Shown piece by piece: positions 41,866-53,776 of a stretch of DNA of 64,000 bases. Numbering within the stretch: position 1 is the stretch's first letter; each line of letters begins with the position of its first letter. Below the pieces are notes generated by a model that made no database searches, had not been told where the DNA came from, and saw nothing but the letters and a program-made list of their open reading frames with translations. The stretch spans positions 3,286,001 to 3,350,000 of the forward strand of contig NZ_CP107960.1 of the NCBI RefSeq assembly GCF_036077095.1. Direction: 5' to 3'. The position numbers and the translations under genes are program-made. This DNA is from Streptomyces sp. NBC_00376. Its GTDB lineage: Bacteria; Actinomycetota; Actinomycetes; Streptomycetales; Streptomycetaceae.

Positions 41866-42615
41866 TCACCCGCGCTTCTCGCGAGGGGCATTGACCGATG
41901 CCTGTCGCACCGTTACCGACTTGATGACGACAGCCTTCTTCGGCCTTCCGTCGGAGGATCCGTCCTGAGTCCCGTTGCTGGCGATCTCCTTCAGTACATC
42001 CAATCCGCTCACGACTTTCCCAAAGGGAGTCCACTCGGACGACATGGAGACATCAGGATCGGCGTAACTGATGAAGAACTGACTGCCGTTCCTGCCGGGA
42101 GCCGCCTTGGACATCGCCAAGGTGCCGGCCGAGTATTCGGCTCCGTCCAGATTTTCATCCTGGAAGAAATATCCCGGATCTGCCGCGCCTTTCCCCTCGG
42201 GGTCACCGCAGTCCAGTACGTAAATCCCTCGGGTCGTGACGCGGTGACACGCGCTGCCGTCGTAGTACCCCTTCCGCGCCAGGAAGGAGAAGGAGTTGGT
42301 GGTGCAGGGCGCCTTGTCGGTCAGGGCCTCGAAGGTGACGGTTCCCCGGTTGGTCACGATTTCTGCCGTGTATGGCCGAGCAGCGGCCGATGCATTGAAA
42401 GTGGGAATTCCCACGGGCTTTGCACCATTGGTGAGGTTGTATGAGCAAGCGGCCGGCGCCTTCGCATCGACGCTGTTTCCCGTCAGGGAGACCGCCGCCC
42501 ATGTCAGCCCTGAACACGTCGCGGTTACGGCGAGCGCGACCGCCGCCACCTTGGCCACGCGCTTCCTGGCCCTGGTGAAGAAATTCATCTTTCCTTGAAA
42601 ATCCCTGACGGACAT
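41866..42615 (-). CDS. Membrane-anchored or secreted cyclophilin (peptidyl-prolyl isomerase)
   Basis: About 249 residues. A basic N-terminus and one hydrophobic helix (about 18-42, RVAKVAAVALAVTATCSG) target it outside the membrane. The cyclophilin domain (about 80-245) has VTFEALTDKAPCTTNSFSFL, ACHRVTTRGIYVLDCGDP, GTLAMSKAAPGRNGSQFFI and FGKVVSGLDVL, matching actinomycete secreted PPIases in which HRL replaces FHR. ATG 42615 is chosen because GAGG lies five bases upstream; ATG 42588 (MNFFTRARK) is an alternative. It is divergent from the collagen-like gene; cyclophilins catalyse the prolyl isomerisation that limits collagen-type folding. Confidence 0.87.
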   Translation of the reverse strand: MSVRDFQGKMNFFTRARKRVAKVAAVALAVTATCSGLTWAAVSLTGNSVDAKAPAACSYNLTNGAKPVGIPTFNASAAARPYTAEIVTNRGTVTFEALTDKAPCTTNSFSFLARKGYYDGSACHRVTTRGIYVLDCGDPEGKGAADPGYFFQDENLDGAEYSAGTLAMSKAAPGRNGSQFFISYADPDVSMSSEWTPFGKVVSGLDVLKEIASNGTQDGSSDGRPKKAVVIKSVTVRQASVNAPREKRG

Positions 42616-44085
<1,470 letters not shown>

Positions 44086-44108
44086 CCTCGTTGGGATCCC
44101 TCTGAAGT

Positions 44109-44140
44109 GTGCCGTGCCCGGGATCGTCCGGGCACGGCAC
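44109..44140 (+). terminator. Terminator of the collagen-like gene
   Basis: GTGCCGTGCCCGG (44109-44121) pairs perfectly with CCGGGCACGGCAC (44128-44140) across a 6-nt loop, 23 bp after the stop codon. Confidence 0.85.
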
Positions 44141-44270
44141 GCGTGCGTGCGCCCTGCGGCGCGGTGCACGTCCCGCCGCGGGTGGTTCGCAGCAACTACC
44201 CCGTCGCCGCCAGCTCGCGTGCCCGTAACCGGCCACCGGCGGGTCGTCGGATGCGGGGCGCTTTCTGGGC

Positions 44271-44308
44271 CCCGTCGGGCGGGCCGGAAGACCGGCCCGT
44301 CCGACGGG
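44271..44308 (-). terminator. Terminator of the beta-propeller gene
   Basis: A 17-bp stem (44271-44287 with 44292-44308) and 4-nt loop AAGA, with one G.U/mismatch position. It lies 12 bp after the minus-strand stop at 44320. Confidence 0.7.
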
Positions 44309-44319
44309 AAGCCGCCCGA

Positions 44320-46059
44320 CTACCGCCGGACGCGCACCGTCCCCGACGCCGTCGAGTCCGTGTGCAGAGCGTCGCCGGCGTAGCTCACCGTGTACGTCAC
44401 CTCGCCGGTGGCGCGGGGCAGGTCGTTGATGGTGAACGTGCCGTCGGCGGCGACGGCGGCCGAGGTCAGCGTGCCGGTGCCCTTCCGGTCGGTGCGCACC
44501 ACGGACAGGGTGATCCCGGCGGGCAGCGGCCGCCCCTGGCCGGTCAGGGTGCCGGTGATCGTCAGCCCGGCGCTCTTTGTCGCCTCCGCCGGGGCGGTGA
44601 GAGCGATGGTGGTCGGGGCCTTGTCGACCGTGACGGCGAGCGTGGTGTCCTCGGCCGGACGGTGGGTGACGTCACCGGTGAACGAGACGGTGTAGGTGGC
44701 GTCGCCGACCAGCGACGGTACGTCGAGAACGGTGAACGATCCGTCCGCGTCGACCTCGACGGGAGCGAGCTTGCGGTCGCCGTTCGCGTCATGCCGTACC
44801 GCCGACACCCTGACCGGCTCGGCGGGCGCGGGCCCGTCCAGCTCCAGCCGGCCCCTGATCCCGACCGGTTCGCCGACGACCGGCCGCCCCGGAGTGGTGG
44901 AGAGCGAGCCGGTGAACCGGGAGTCGTACTGGGCGGCCGGGGGCTGGATGACGTGCAGCCAGTACTCGTTGCCGTAGGCGTTGGTGGTGACGGCGAACAG
45001 CCGCGAGCCGTCCTTCGACCAGCCGAGCCCGCGCGGCGCGATCCGGTCCCCGTCGAGCGCGCCCTCGAAGGCGAACTCCAGCGGAGCCGTACCGGCCGCC
45101 GGGTCGGCCGGCTGCACGAGCAGGTCGACCGTGCTCCCGGTCGCGGCGGCGCCCCTGGCTATGTAGGTGCCGTCGCCGCTGAAGGCCACGGCGGACGCCA
45201 CGGCCCCCTCGGGCAGCGGCTGGTACCCGGCCGGCGCGTCGGACAGGTCGGCGGCGTCCAGCAGCCGGGTGCCGTACGCGGCGTCGGCGACGGCGATCCG
45301 CCGCCCGTCGGGCGACTGCGCCGTGTCCCGCACGTCGAGCGCGCCCCGGCCCTCGGCGTCCGCGAACCGGCGCTCCGGGCCGCGCACGAGCGTGTCGCCG
45401 CTCGCGTCGAGCGTGGTGAGGAACGGGTCGGCCGCACCGGGGCTGCGGGTCTGTGCCATCACGATGCGGTCCGGGGCCTCGGGGCCGCTGGTCAGCCGCA
45501 GCCGGCCCGCGCCGTTCCATCCGGTGTTCGTGGCCTGGTTCCCGCTCGTGCCGTACAGCCAGGTCGTGTGAGTCTCGCACTCGGAGTAGTACGGCGTCTC
45601 GGTGTGCCACTCCCTGCCGCCCGCGAAGGCGACATCGCGCGGGCAGCCCACGTCGTACGCGGTGAACGTGAAGCCGGTGCGCTGCTGCGTCACGGTGTCG
45701 AACACGAGGATGCCCGAGGACTGCGAGACGTAGAGCGTGCCGCCGTCGGCGCTCAGGGCCATCCCGGACGGTGCGGTGCCGGTGGGCAGCGAGCCGACCT
45801 TCTGGCCCTGGAAGTTGTAGACATGGACCTGGTTCGCCACCCGGTCCCGGCGGTCGTCGGTGATGTAGACCCGCTCGTGCGCCGAGTCGACGACCATGGC
45901 CGAGTACGACGAGATCGGCAGCTTGGCCACGGTGTCACCGGCCACCGGACCGTCGGCCGCGAGGGCGGCGGACGGCGCGACGGCGGTGAGCCCCGCGGTG
46001 CCGAGCGTCAGCGCGGCGAGCGTCGCCGCGATGCGTATGCGGTGCTGATTCCTTCTCAA
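44320..46059 (-). CDS. Secreted beta-propeller protein with Ig-like repeats
   Basis: A 579-residue exported protein. A signal peptide (about 1-35; RIAATLAALTLGTAGLTAV, ending ALAADG) leads to a WD40/NHL-type propeller (about 40-400: VVDSAHERVYITDDRRDRV, GMALSADGGTLYVSQSSG, DGRRIAVADAAYGTRLLDAADL, GLGWSKDGSRLFAVTTNAYG). The C-terminus has two Ig-like beta domains (about 420-490 and 495-579) with Gly-x-TYTVSF/YTVSYAGDA ends, as in surface Ig folds. The start is TTG 46059 with GGGGGA five bases upstream. The leader shares a 13-base motif with the protease gene at 33238. Function unknown; a cell-surface adhesin or binding protein is likely. Confidence 0.82.
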   Translation of the reverse strand: MRRNQHRIRIAATLAALTLGTAGLTAVAPSAALAADGPVAGDTVAKLPISSYSAMVVDSAHERVYITDDRRDRVANQVHVYNFQGQKVGSLPTGTAPSGMALSADGGTLYVSQSSGILVFDTVTQQRTGFTFTAYDVGCPRDVAFAGGREWHTETPYYSECETHTTWLYGTSGNQATNTGWNGAGRLRLTSGPEAPDRIVMAQTRSPGAADPFLTTLDASGDTLVRGPERRFADAEGRGALDVRDTAQSPDGRRIAVADAAYGTRLLDAADLSDAPAGYQPLPEGAVASAVAFSGDGTYIARGAAATGSTVDLLVQPADPAAGTAPLEFAFEGALDGDRIAPRGLGWSKDGSRLFAVTTNAYGNEYWLHVIQPPAAQYDSRFTGSLSTTPGRPVVGEPVGIRGRLELDGPAPAEPVRVSAVRHDANGDRKLAPVEVDADGSFTVLDVPSLVGDATYTVSFTGDVTHRPAEDTTLAVTVDKAPTTIALTAPAEATKSAGLTITGTLTGQGRPLPAGITLSVVRTDRKGTGTLTSAAVAADGTFTINDLPRATGEVTYTVSYAGDALHTDSTASGTVRVRR

Positions 46060-46090
46060 CTGAGTCCCCCACAGGCTCTGTTGGCCCCCG
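46057..46090 (-). promoter_or_regulatory. Leader motif shared with the protease gene at 33238
   Basis: On the minus strand CGGGGGCCAACAG (46090-46078) is followed about 21 bp later by TCAGTTG; here the TTG is the start codon. The same elements occur at 33284-33252. Confidence 0.45.
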
Positions 46091-46215
46091 GCCGACCAAG
46101 CCGGAGACATGTGAAGGAACATCGAATCTTGTGAAGGAGCCGTGCGCAATATCAAGGCGATGCCCGGTGGTTCCCCACGAAAGGCGCAGGAGGACAGGAA
46201 GAACACGAAAAGGGG

Positions 46216-46250
46216 CGGCCCCCGGAATCGTGAGGGGATTCCGGGGGCCG
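46216..46250 (-). terminator. Rho-independent terminator of pckG
   Basis: CGGCCCCCGGAATC (46216-46229) pairs perfectly with 46237-46250; the 7-nt loop is GTGAGGG. On the minus strand it is followed by CCCCTTTTC, an unusually classical T-run for this genus. Confidence 0.9.
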
Positions 46251-46350
46251 GACCGCGGCGGGCTGTTGACCCCACAGGTCAGGGCGGACGTCCGAGGCCC
46301 GGCCGCGGGGGTGTGCGGGGCGCACCCCTCCCGGGGTGCGCCCGGGGGCA

Positions 46351-48183
46351 TCAGCCCAGGCGCTCGACCAGCGCGCGGTACTCGTCCCACAGCTCCTTCG
46401 GCGTGTGGTCGCCGAAGGTGTTGAGGTGCTCGGGGACCAGCGCCGCCTCCTCGCGCCAGACCTCCTTGTCGACGCTGAGCAGGAAGTCCAGGTCGGACTC
46501 GGAGAGGTCCAGGCCGTCGGTGTCGAGGGAGCCCTTGGCCGGCAGGATGCCGATCGGGGACTCGACGCCCTCGGCCTTGCCGTCGAGGCGCTCGACGATC
46601 CACTTCAGGACGCGGCTGTTCTCGCCGAAGCCGGGCCACACGAACTTGCCCGCGTCGTTCTTGCGGAACCAGTTCACGTAGTAGATCTTCGGGAGCTTGG
46701 ACTGGTCCTTGTCGGCACCGACCTTGACCCAGTGGTTCATGTAGTCGCCCATGTTGTAGCCGCAGAACGGCAGCATGGCGAACGGGTCGCGGCGCAGCTC
46801 GCCGACCTTGCCCTCGGCGGCGGCGGTCTTCTCGGAGGCCACGTTGGCGCCGAGGAAGACGCCGTGCTGCCAGGTGAAGGACTCGGTGACCAGCGGGACG
46901 GCCGAGGCGCGGCGGCCGCCGAAGAGGATCGCCGAGATCGGCACGCCCTTCGGGTCCTCCCACTCGGGCGCGATGATCGGGCACTGGCCCGCCGGGACGG
47001 TGAAGCGGGCGTTGGGGTGGGCGGCCGGGGTGTCGGACGCGGGCGTCCAGTCGTTGCCCTTCCAGTCGGTGAGGTGGGCCGGAGCGGTCTCCGTCATGCC
47101 CTCCCACCACACGTCGCCGTCGTCGGTGAGCGCGACGTTGGTGAAGACGGAGTTGCCCCACATCGTCTTCATGGCGTTGGCGTTGGTGTGCTCGCCGGTG
47201 CCGGGCGCGACACCGAAGAAGCCCGCCTCCGGGTTGATCGCGTACAGCTGGCCGTCCTCGCCGAAGCGCATCCAGGCGATGTCGTCGCCGATGGTCTCCA
47301 CGGTCCAGCCGGGGATCGTCGGCTCCAGCATGGCGAGGTTGGTCTTGCCGCAGGCGGACGGGAAGGCCGCCGCAATGTACTTGGGGGCCTCAGCCTCGCC
47401 CTGCGGCGGGGTGAGCTTGAGGATCAGCATGTGCTCGGCGAGCCAGCCCTCGTCACGCGCCATGACGGAGGCGATGCGCAGCGCGTAGCACTTCTTGCCG
47501 AGCAGGGCGTTGCCGCCGTAGCCGGAGCCGTAGGACCAGATCTCGCGGTCCTCGGGGAAGTGCGAGATGTACTTGGTGGAGTTGCACGGCCACGGAACGT
47601 CCTCCTGGCCCTCCTCCAGGGGTGCGCCCAGCGTGTGGACGGCCTTGACGAAGAAGCCGTCGGTGCCGAGCTCGTCCAGGACGGCCTGTCCCATGCGCGT
47701 CATGGTGCGCATCGAGACGGCGACGTACGCGGAGTCGGTGATCTCGACGCCGATCGCGGAGAGCGGGGAGCCCACGGGGCCCATGCAGAACGGGACGACG
47801 TACATCGTGCGACCGCGCATCGAGCCGCGGAAGACGCCCTTCTCGCCCGTGAAGATCTCCCGCATCTCGGCGGGGGCCTTCCAGTGGTTCGTCGGGCCGG
47901 CGTCCTCCTCCTTCTCGGAGCAGATGAACGTGCGGTCCTCGACGCGGGCGACGTCGCTCGGGTCGGACGCGGCGTAGTACGAGTTCGGGCGCTTGGTCTC
48001 GTCGAGCTTGGTGAACGTGCCCTTGGCCACGAGCTCCCCGCACAGGCGCTCGTACTCGGCCTCGGAGCCGTCGCACCAGACCACCCGGTCCGGCTCGGTT
48101 ATCGCTGCGATCTCGTTCACCCAGGAGACGAGCTCCTGGTGATCGGTGGGGACGGTGAGGGGAGCCGCGATGTCGCGCGCCAC
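46351..48183 (-). CDS. pckG: Phosphoenolpyruvate carboxykinase (GTP)
   Basis: A 610-residue GTP-dependent enzyme converting oxaloacetate to PEP in gluconeogenesis. The kinase-1a P-loop with the active-site Cys is [12 protein letters not shown]; other blocks are [10 protein letters not shown] (metal/GTP), the substrate region with [13 protein letters not shown] and [14 protein letters not shown] 48183 has an AAGGAG RBS. Normal length for the GTP type (about 600). A strong terminator lies 100 bp downstream, so it is a single-gene transcript. Confidence 0.95.
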   Translation of the reverse strand: MARDIAAPLTVPTDHQELVSWVNEIAAITEPDRVVWCDGSEAEYERLCGELVAKGTFTKLDETKRPNSYYAASDPSDVARVEDRTFICSEKEEDAGPTNHWKAPAEMREIFTGEKGVFRGSMRGRTMYVVPFCMGPVGSPLSAIGVEITDSAYVAVSMRTMTRMGQAVLDELGTDGFFVKAVHTLGAPLEEGQEDVPWPCNSTKYISHFPEDREIWSYGSGYGGNALLGKKCYALRIASVMARDEGWLAEHMLILKLTPPQGEAEAPKYIAAAFPSACGKTNLAMLEPTIPGWTVETIGDDIAWMRFGEDGQLYAINPEAGFFGVAPGTGEHTNANAMKTMWGNSVFTNVALTDDGDVWWEGMTETAPAHLTDWKGNDWTPASDTPAAHPNARFTVPAGQCPIIAPEWEDPKGVPISAILFGGRRASAVPLVTESFTWQHGVFLGANVASEKTAAAEGKVGELRRDPFAMLPFCGYNMGDYMNHWVKVGADKDQSKLPKIYYVNWFRKNDAGKFVWPGFGENSRVLKWIVERLDGKAEGVESPIGILPAKGSLDTDGLDLSESDLDFLLSVDKEVWREEAALVPEHLNTFGDHTPKELWDEYRALVERLG

Positions 48184-48366
48184 GATCGCTCCTTGATGAG
48201 GGTGTCTGTTTGGTAGTTGCCCCGTGGGGGCTGCGACCCGGATGCTTCTACCCCTTCGAATCCCGTTGGCGCTCATCCGGTGCCGACCGCACTCATTTGA
48301 TCATCCGACCGTTTCGCCCATATGTCCAGGGGGGTGCACACGTGAGCATTGCCACTCGTATCGGTT

Positions 48367-48389
48367 ACCTACGGTCGCGTAGGTACGAT
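48367..48389 (+). promoter_or_regulatory. Palindromic operator overlapping the hemolysin III -10
   Basis: ACCTACG-GTCG-CGTAGGT (48367-48384) has perfect 7-bp arms and abuts the -10 TACGAT (48384-48389). The hemolysin III ATG is only 7 bases further, indicating a leaderless mRNA. A TetR gene just downstream (49146) could bind it. Confidence 0.65.
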
Positions 48390-48395
48390 GCGGGA

Positions 48396-49094
48396 ATGAC
48401 TGCTGCCGCCGCCGCGCCCGCGCCCGCCGGGCTGGAACCAGCCGAGTCCGACCCCGTCCCGGTGAAGCCGCGGCTGCGCGGCTGGCTGCACGCCGGAATG
48501 TTCCCCGCCGTGATCGTCGCGGGGGTGGTGCTGATCGCGTTCACGGACAGCCCCGTCGGCCGGATCGCCTGCGGCATCTACACCCTGACCGCGTGCCTGC
48601 TGTTCGGTGTGAGCGCGCTCTACCACCGGGGCACCTGGGGCCCGCGCGGCGAGGCGGTGCTCCGCCGGCTCGACCACGCCAACATCTTCCTGATCATCGC
48701 GGGCACGTACACCCCGCTGACCCTGCTGCTGCTCCCCGAGTCCACCGGGACGCCGCTGCTGTGGGCGGTCTGGGCGGCCGCCGCCGCGGGGATCGCCTTC
48801 CGGGTGTTCTGGGTCGGCGCGCCGCGCTGGCTCTACACGCCCTGCTACCTGGCGATGGGCTGGGCCGCGGTCTTCTTCCTGCCGGACTTCATGCGCACCG
48901 GCGGGATCGCCGTGCTGGTGCTGGTCGTCGTCGGCGGGCTGCTCTACAGCGCCGGCGGCATCATCTACGGCATCAAGCGCCCCAACCCCTCGCCGCGCTG
49001 GTTCGGCTTCCACGAGGTGTTCCACTCGCTGACCCTGGCGGCCTTCGTGGTGCACTACGTCGGCATCTCGCTGGTGGCCTACAACCACCACTGA
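48396..49094 (+). CDS. Hemolysin III family (PAQR) membrane protein
   Basis: A 232-residue seven-TM protein. Family residues: GVSALYHRG, LDHANIFLIIAGTYTPLTL and FGFHEVFHSLTLAAFVVHYVGI, whose histidines coordinate a metal in PAQR proteins. An N-terminal Ala/Pro-rich tail is cytosolic. ATG 48396 is at the presumed transcription start. Role in Streptomyces is unclear; despite its name it need not be haemolytic. A palindromic operator sits on the promoter. Confidence 0.9.
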   Translation: MTAAAAAPAPAGLEPAESDPVPVKPRLRGWLHAGMFPAVIVAGVVLIAFTDSPVGRIACGIYTLTACLLFGVSALYHRGTWGPRGEAVLRRLDHANIFLIIAGTYTPLTLLLLPESTGTPLLWAVWAAAAAGIAFRVFWVGAPRWLYTPCYLAMGWAAVFFLPDFMRTGGIAVLVLVVVGGLLYSAGGIIYGIKRPNPSPRWFGFHEVFHSLTLAAFVVHYVGISLVAYNHH

Positions 49095-49145
49095 GCGGCG
49101 TCCTGACCGGTGCAGGCGCCCCGCCGATGCCGGACAATGGCGGCC

Positions 49146-49772
49146 ATGGCCGCCACCTCCCGTACCCGTTCCGTTTCCGCTCCGGGGCCGCAGTTGGGGC
49201 TGCGCGAGCGGAAGAAGCTCAGGACCCGGATCGCGATCCGGCAGGCCGCGTACCGGCTGATCGCCGAGCAGGGGTACGACGCGACGACGGTGGAGCAGAT
49301 CGCGGCGGCGGCCGACGTGTCGCCCAGCACCGTCTTCCGGTACTTCCCGGCCAAGGAGGACATCGTCCTCACCGACGAGTACGACCGGGTCCTGGAGGCC
49401 GCCCTGCGCCGCCGCCCGGCCGGTGAGCCGCCGCTGGAGTCGCTCCGGCACGTCCTGACCGGGACGCTCGCGGCGTTCCTGGCGACCGGGGAGGAGGAGC
49501 TCCGGCAGCGCACCCGGCTGATGGTGGAGGTGCCGGCGATCCGGGTCCGGATGGCGGAGAGCATGTCGGGCACCGCCGAGGTGCTGGCCGGCGCGCTCGC
49601 CGCCCGCAGCGGCCGCGCCCCCGGCGACCTGGCGGTCCGGGTGTTCGTCGCGGCGGTGCTGGGCACGCTGCGCGAGGTGACGCTGTACTGGGGCGAGCGC
49701 GGCCAGGAGGACGACCTCGTGGCGCTGATCGGCCAGGCCCTGGACACCCTGGAGGACGGCCTGCGGCTGTGA
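49146..49772 (+). CDS. TetR family transcriptional regulator
   Basis: A 208-residue regulator. The N-terminal HTH (about residues 18-65) is LRERKKLRTRIAIRQAAYRL, EQIAAAADVSPSTVFRYFPAKE; the C-terminal domain is all-helical (LEAALRRRPAGEPPLESLR, EVLAGALAARSGRAPGDLAV). ATG 49146 lies about seven bases after a GACAAT -10, suggesting leaderless translation; ATG 49137 is an alternative. It is directly behind hemolysin III and could repress it through the palindrome at 48367. A 21-bp direct repeat spans its 3' end (49751-49771 and 49780-49800). Confidence 0.88.
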   Translation: MAATSRTRSVSAPGPQLGLRERKKLRTRIAIRQAAYRLIAEQGYDATTVEQIAAAADVSPSTVFRYFPAKEDIVLTDEYDRVLEAALRRRPAGEPPLESLRHVLTGTLAAFLATGEEELRQRTRLMVEVPAIRVRMAESMSGTAEVLAGALAARSGRAPGDLAVRVFVAAVLGTLREVTLYWGERGQEDDLVALIGQALDTLEDGLRL

Positions 49773-49842
49773 CCGGTACGGAGGACGGCCTGCGGCTGTG
49801 GCGGCCGGGGCCCGGAAACCGGCCCCGGCCGCCCGCCGGTCC

Positions 49843-51879
<2,037 letters not shown>

Positions 51880-52182
51880 GATCCCAGCCTCTCACAATGC
51901 CCGACCCCGCCGGTGAGGCCCGCGCGGGCCCTGCCTCGCTTGGCCGAACCGTACGCATGCGCCATCGAGTGGAGGACGCCGACCTCTCCACCCCATGGCA
52001 ACCCGCCTGGGGCGAGCTTCAGTTGAGACGGTTCGCCGAGCGGGCCCGGAGCGTCCCGCCCGGCGGGCCATGCAGGCGGACAGGCCCTCGCACTCTTACG
52101 AACCGGACGTTCCGGCAGCACAGGACAGTAGGCTGAGCCCAGCAGCGCCGGAAGTGCCGAGGCTCCTCGAAGGAGGTGCACC
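51880..52182. other. Divergent intergenic region
   Basis: About 300 bp between the DUF255 gene (-) and the Uma2 gene (+); no convincing gene, and no clear promoter motif that I can assign. It ends with the AAGGAGG RBS of the Uma2 gene. Confidence 0.4.
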
Positions 52183-52749
52183 ATGACCGCCGAGATGGTG
52201 GCGCCCGCGTGGATGCATACGCAGATCAGCGCGGAGCAGTACGACTCCTGGTCCGAGGAGCAGTGTGCCGGCATCGAGATCGTGGACGGAATGGTCGTCG
52301 TGAGCCCGAGCGCCTCCAAGCGGCACAATCGACTGGCCCGCATCCTGGCCAATGCCCTGGACGCCGCCGCGGGCCCGGACTGGAACGCCGACACTGACTT
52401 CGACGTCCGCTTGCAGGATGTTCCCCTCACCAATCGCCGCCCAGATGTCATCGTCTACCGGGCGGAGACCATCGACCTCACGCCCACCCGCCCCGAACAC
52501 GTTCTCCTGGTCGTCGAGGTCGTGTCGCCCGGCTCGGAGACCACCGACCGGGTTGTGAAGGTGGACCAGTACGCCAAGGCCGGCATCCCCTTCTACTGGC
52601 GGGTCGAGCAAGCGGCCACCGGTGTCCCGATCGTCTACACCTACGTCCTCGACCCCGCCACCAAGGCTTACAGGGACGGCGAGATGTTCACCGGCACAGT
52701 GAAGGCCACCGCACCTTTCTCCATCACGGTCGATCTTGGGGTCCTGTAA
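52183..52749 (+). CDS. Uma2 family (DUF820) nuclease-fold protein
   Basis: A 188-residue PD-(D/E)XK-fold protein. Motifs: YELIDG-type GIEIVDGMVVVSPS, HNRLARILANALD, the RRPDVIVY strand with the catalytic Asp, HVLLVVEVVSPGSETTDRVVKVDQYAKAGI with Glu and Lys of the nuclease core. Uma2 proteins are very abundant in Streptomyces and cyanobacteria; activity is rarely shown. Strong AAGGAGG RBS. It stands upstream of the NUDIX operon but is separated by 280 bp. Confidence 0.88.
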   Translation: MTAEMVAPAWMHTQISAEQYDSWSEEQCAGIEIVDGMVVVSPSASKRHNRLARILANALDAAAGPDWNADTDFDVRLQDVPLTNRRPDVIVYRAETIDLTPTRPEHVLLVVEVVSPGSETTDRVVKVDQYAKAGIPFYWRVEQAATGVPIVYTYVLDPATKAYRDGEMFTGTVKATAPFSITVDLGVL

Positions 52750-53032
52750 GGACGGAGAGGTCTCGCTTTCGACATCTGACCGTTGGCGCTCGGATAGTCG
52801 TCGTTCGCGGGCGATCGGAACACTCCCCGCCTTCGGGCCGGATGCATCACCCTGCGGATGCCATGCCAGGCCGGTCGCGGGCCGGAACGTGGCACTGCGG
52901 GCAGGTGCGAGCTGACATGTTCGACCACCAGCTGACCATCCGTGCGCGCCACGACCACGGGATCGAGTGGTGCGTCGATCCCAGCACCCCACTTCTTGTG
53001 CAAGTGACAGTAACTGAAGTACCGTGCGGAAC
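52750..53032. promoter_or_regulatory. Promoter region of the four-gene operon
   Basis: About 280 bp without a gene. The last 45 bp are AT-richer and include CAGT-A-ACTG (53008-53016), a small dyad that might bind the NUDIX-winged-helix regulator encoded next. No clear -10 was found. Confidence 0.35.
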
Positions 53033-53776
53033 ATGCAAGATGACGCATGGTCACCACCTTCTGTCCTACTGACGGTCGATCTCGTGATCCTGACGCTGCG
53101 GGAGAATCGTCTGCACGTCCTCCTGGTGGAGCGGGGCGAAGATCCCTTCCGGGGCATGCTCGCGCTGCCCGGAGGATTCCTGAACCACGATGGCGAGGAG
53201 ATCCTGGACGCCGCCCACCGCGAACTGAGTGAGGAAACGGCCCTGACCTCCGGCTGGGTGCACCTCGAACAGCTGGCGGTGTACGGAAGCTCGGGCCGCG
53301 ACCCGCGGGGCCGAGTCGTCTCCGTAGCTCACCTGGCGATCGCACCGGGGCTGCCCGACCCTGTCGCGGGGACGGATGCCACCGATGCCGCGTGGATTCC
53401 CGCAGAAGCCGTCCTGTCCGGCGAGGCTGCCCTCGCCTTCGACCACCGCCGAATCGCCGCGGACGGGATCGAACGCGCGCGCACCAAGATTGAATTCTCG
53501 GCGCTGGCCACCGCGTTCTGCGGGGAGAGCTTCACCATCGCAGAGCTTCAGCAGGTGTACGAGGCCGTCTGGGGCACCCCGCTCGACACCCGCAATTTCT
53601 ATCGGAAGGTCCAAGCCGCGAAGGGATTCATCGTCCCCGCCGGCACGGACCGCAGGACCACCGGAGGACGGCCCGCACGGCTGTACCGGGCCGGTCCGAA
53701 CACCGTGCTGTTCCCACCGCTGATCCGACCCGCGCCATCTGCGACGGAAGGGAACACGAGAGGGGAAGAGGAGTAG
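53033..53776 (+). CDS. NUDIX-winged-helix regulator (NrtR-like)
   Basis: About 247 residues. The N-terminal NUDIX domain (about 10-145) has the box GGFLNHDGEEILDAAHREL and SEETAL: REL..EE is kept, but there is one extra residue between Gly and Glu, and the late Gly is Ala, so hydrolysis may be lost. A winged helix follows (about 160-230: FTIAELQQVYEAVWGTPL, RNFYRKVQAAKGFI, GRPARLYR), as in NrtR regulators that sense ADP-ribose. ATG 53033 is used; GTG 53024 adds three residues. Its stop abuts the next ATG, and its last codons (GAGGAG) act as RBS for the next gene. Confidence 0.85.
   Translation: MQDDAWSPPSVLLTVDLVILTLRENRLHVLLVERGEDPFRGMLALPGGFLNHDGEEILDAAHRELSEETALTSGWVHLEQLAVYGSSGRDPRGRVVSVAHLAIAPGLPDPVAGTDATDAAWIPAEAVLSGEAALAFDHRRIAADGIERARTKIEFSALATAFCGESFTIAELQQVYEAVWGTPLDTRNFYRKVQAAKGFIVPAGTDRRTTGGRPARLYRAGPNTVLFPPLIRPAPSATEGNTRGEEE

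Noticed and set aside
46336..48216. 626-codon plus-strand frame opposite pckG
   Set aside because: Shadow of pckG, driven by GC-skewed third positions; the protein has no recognisable fold.
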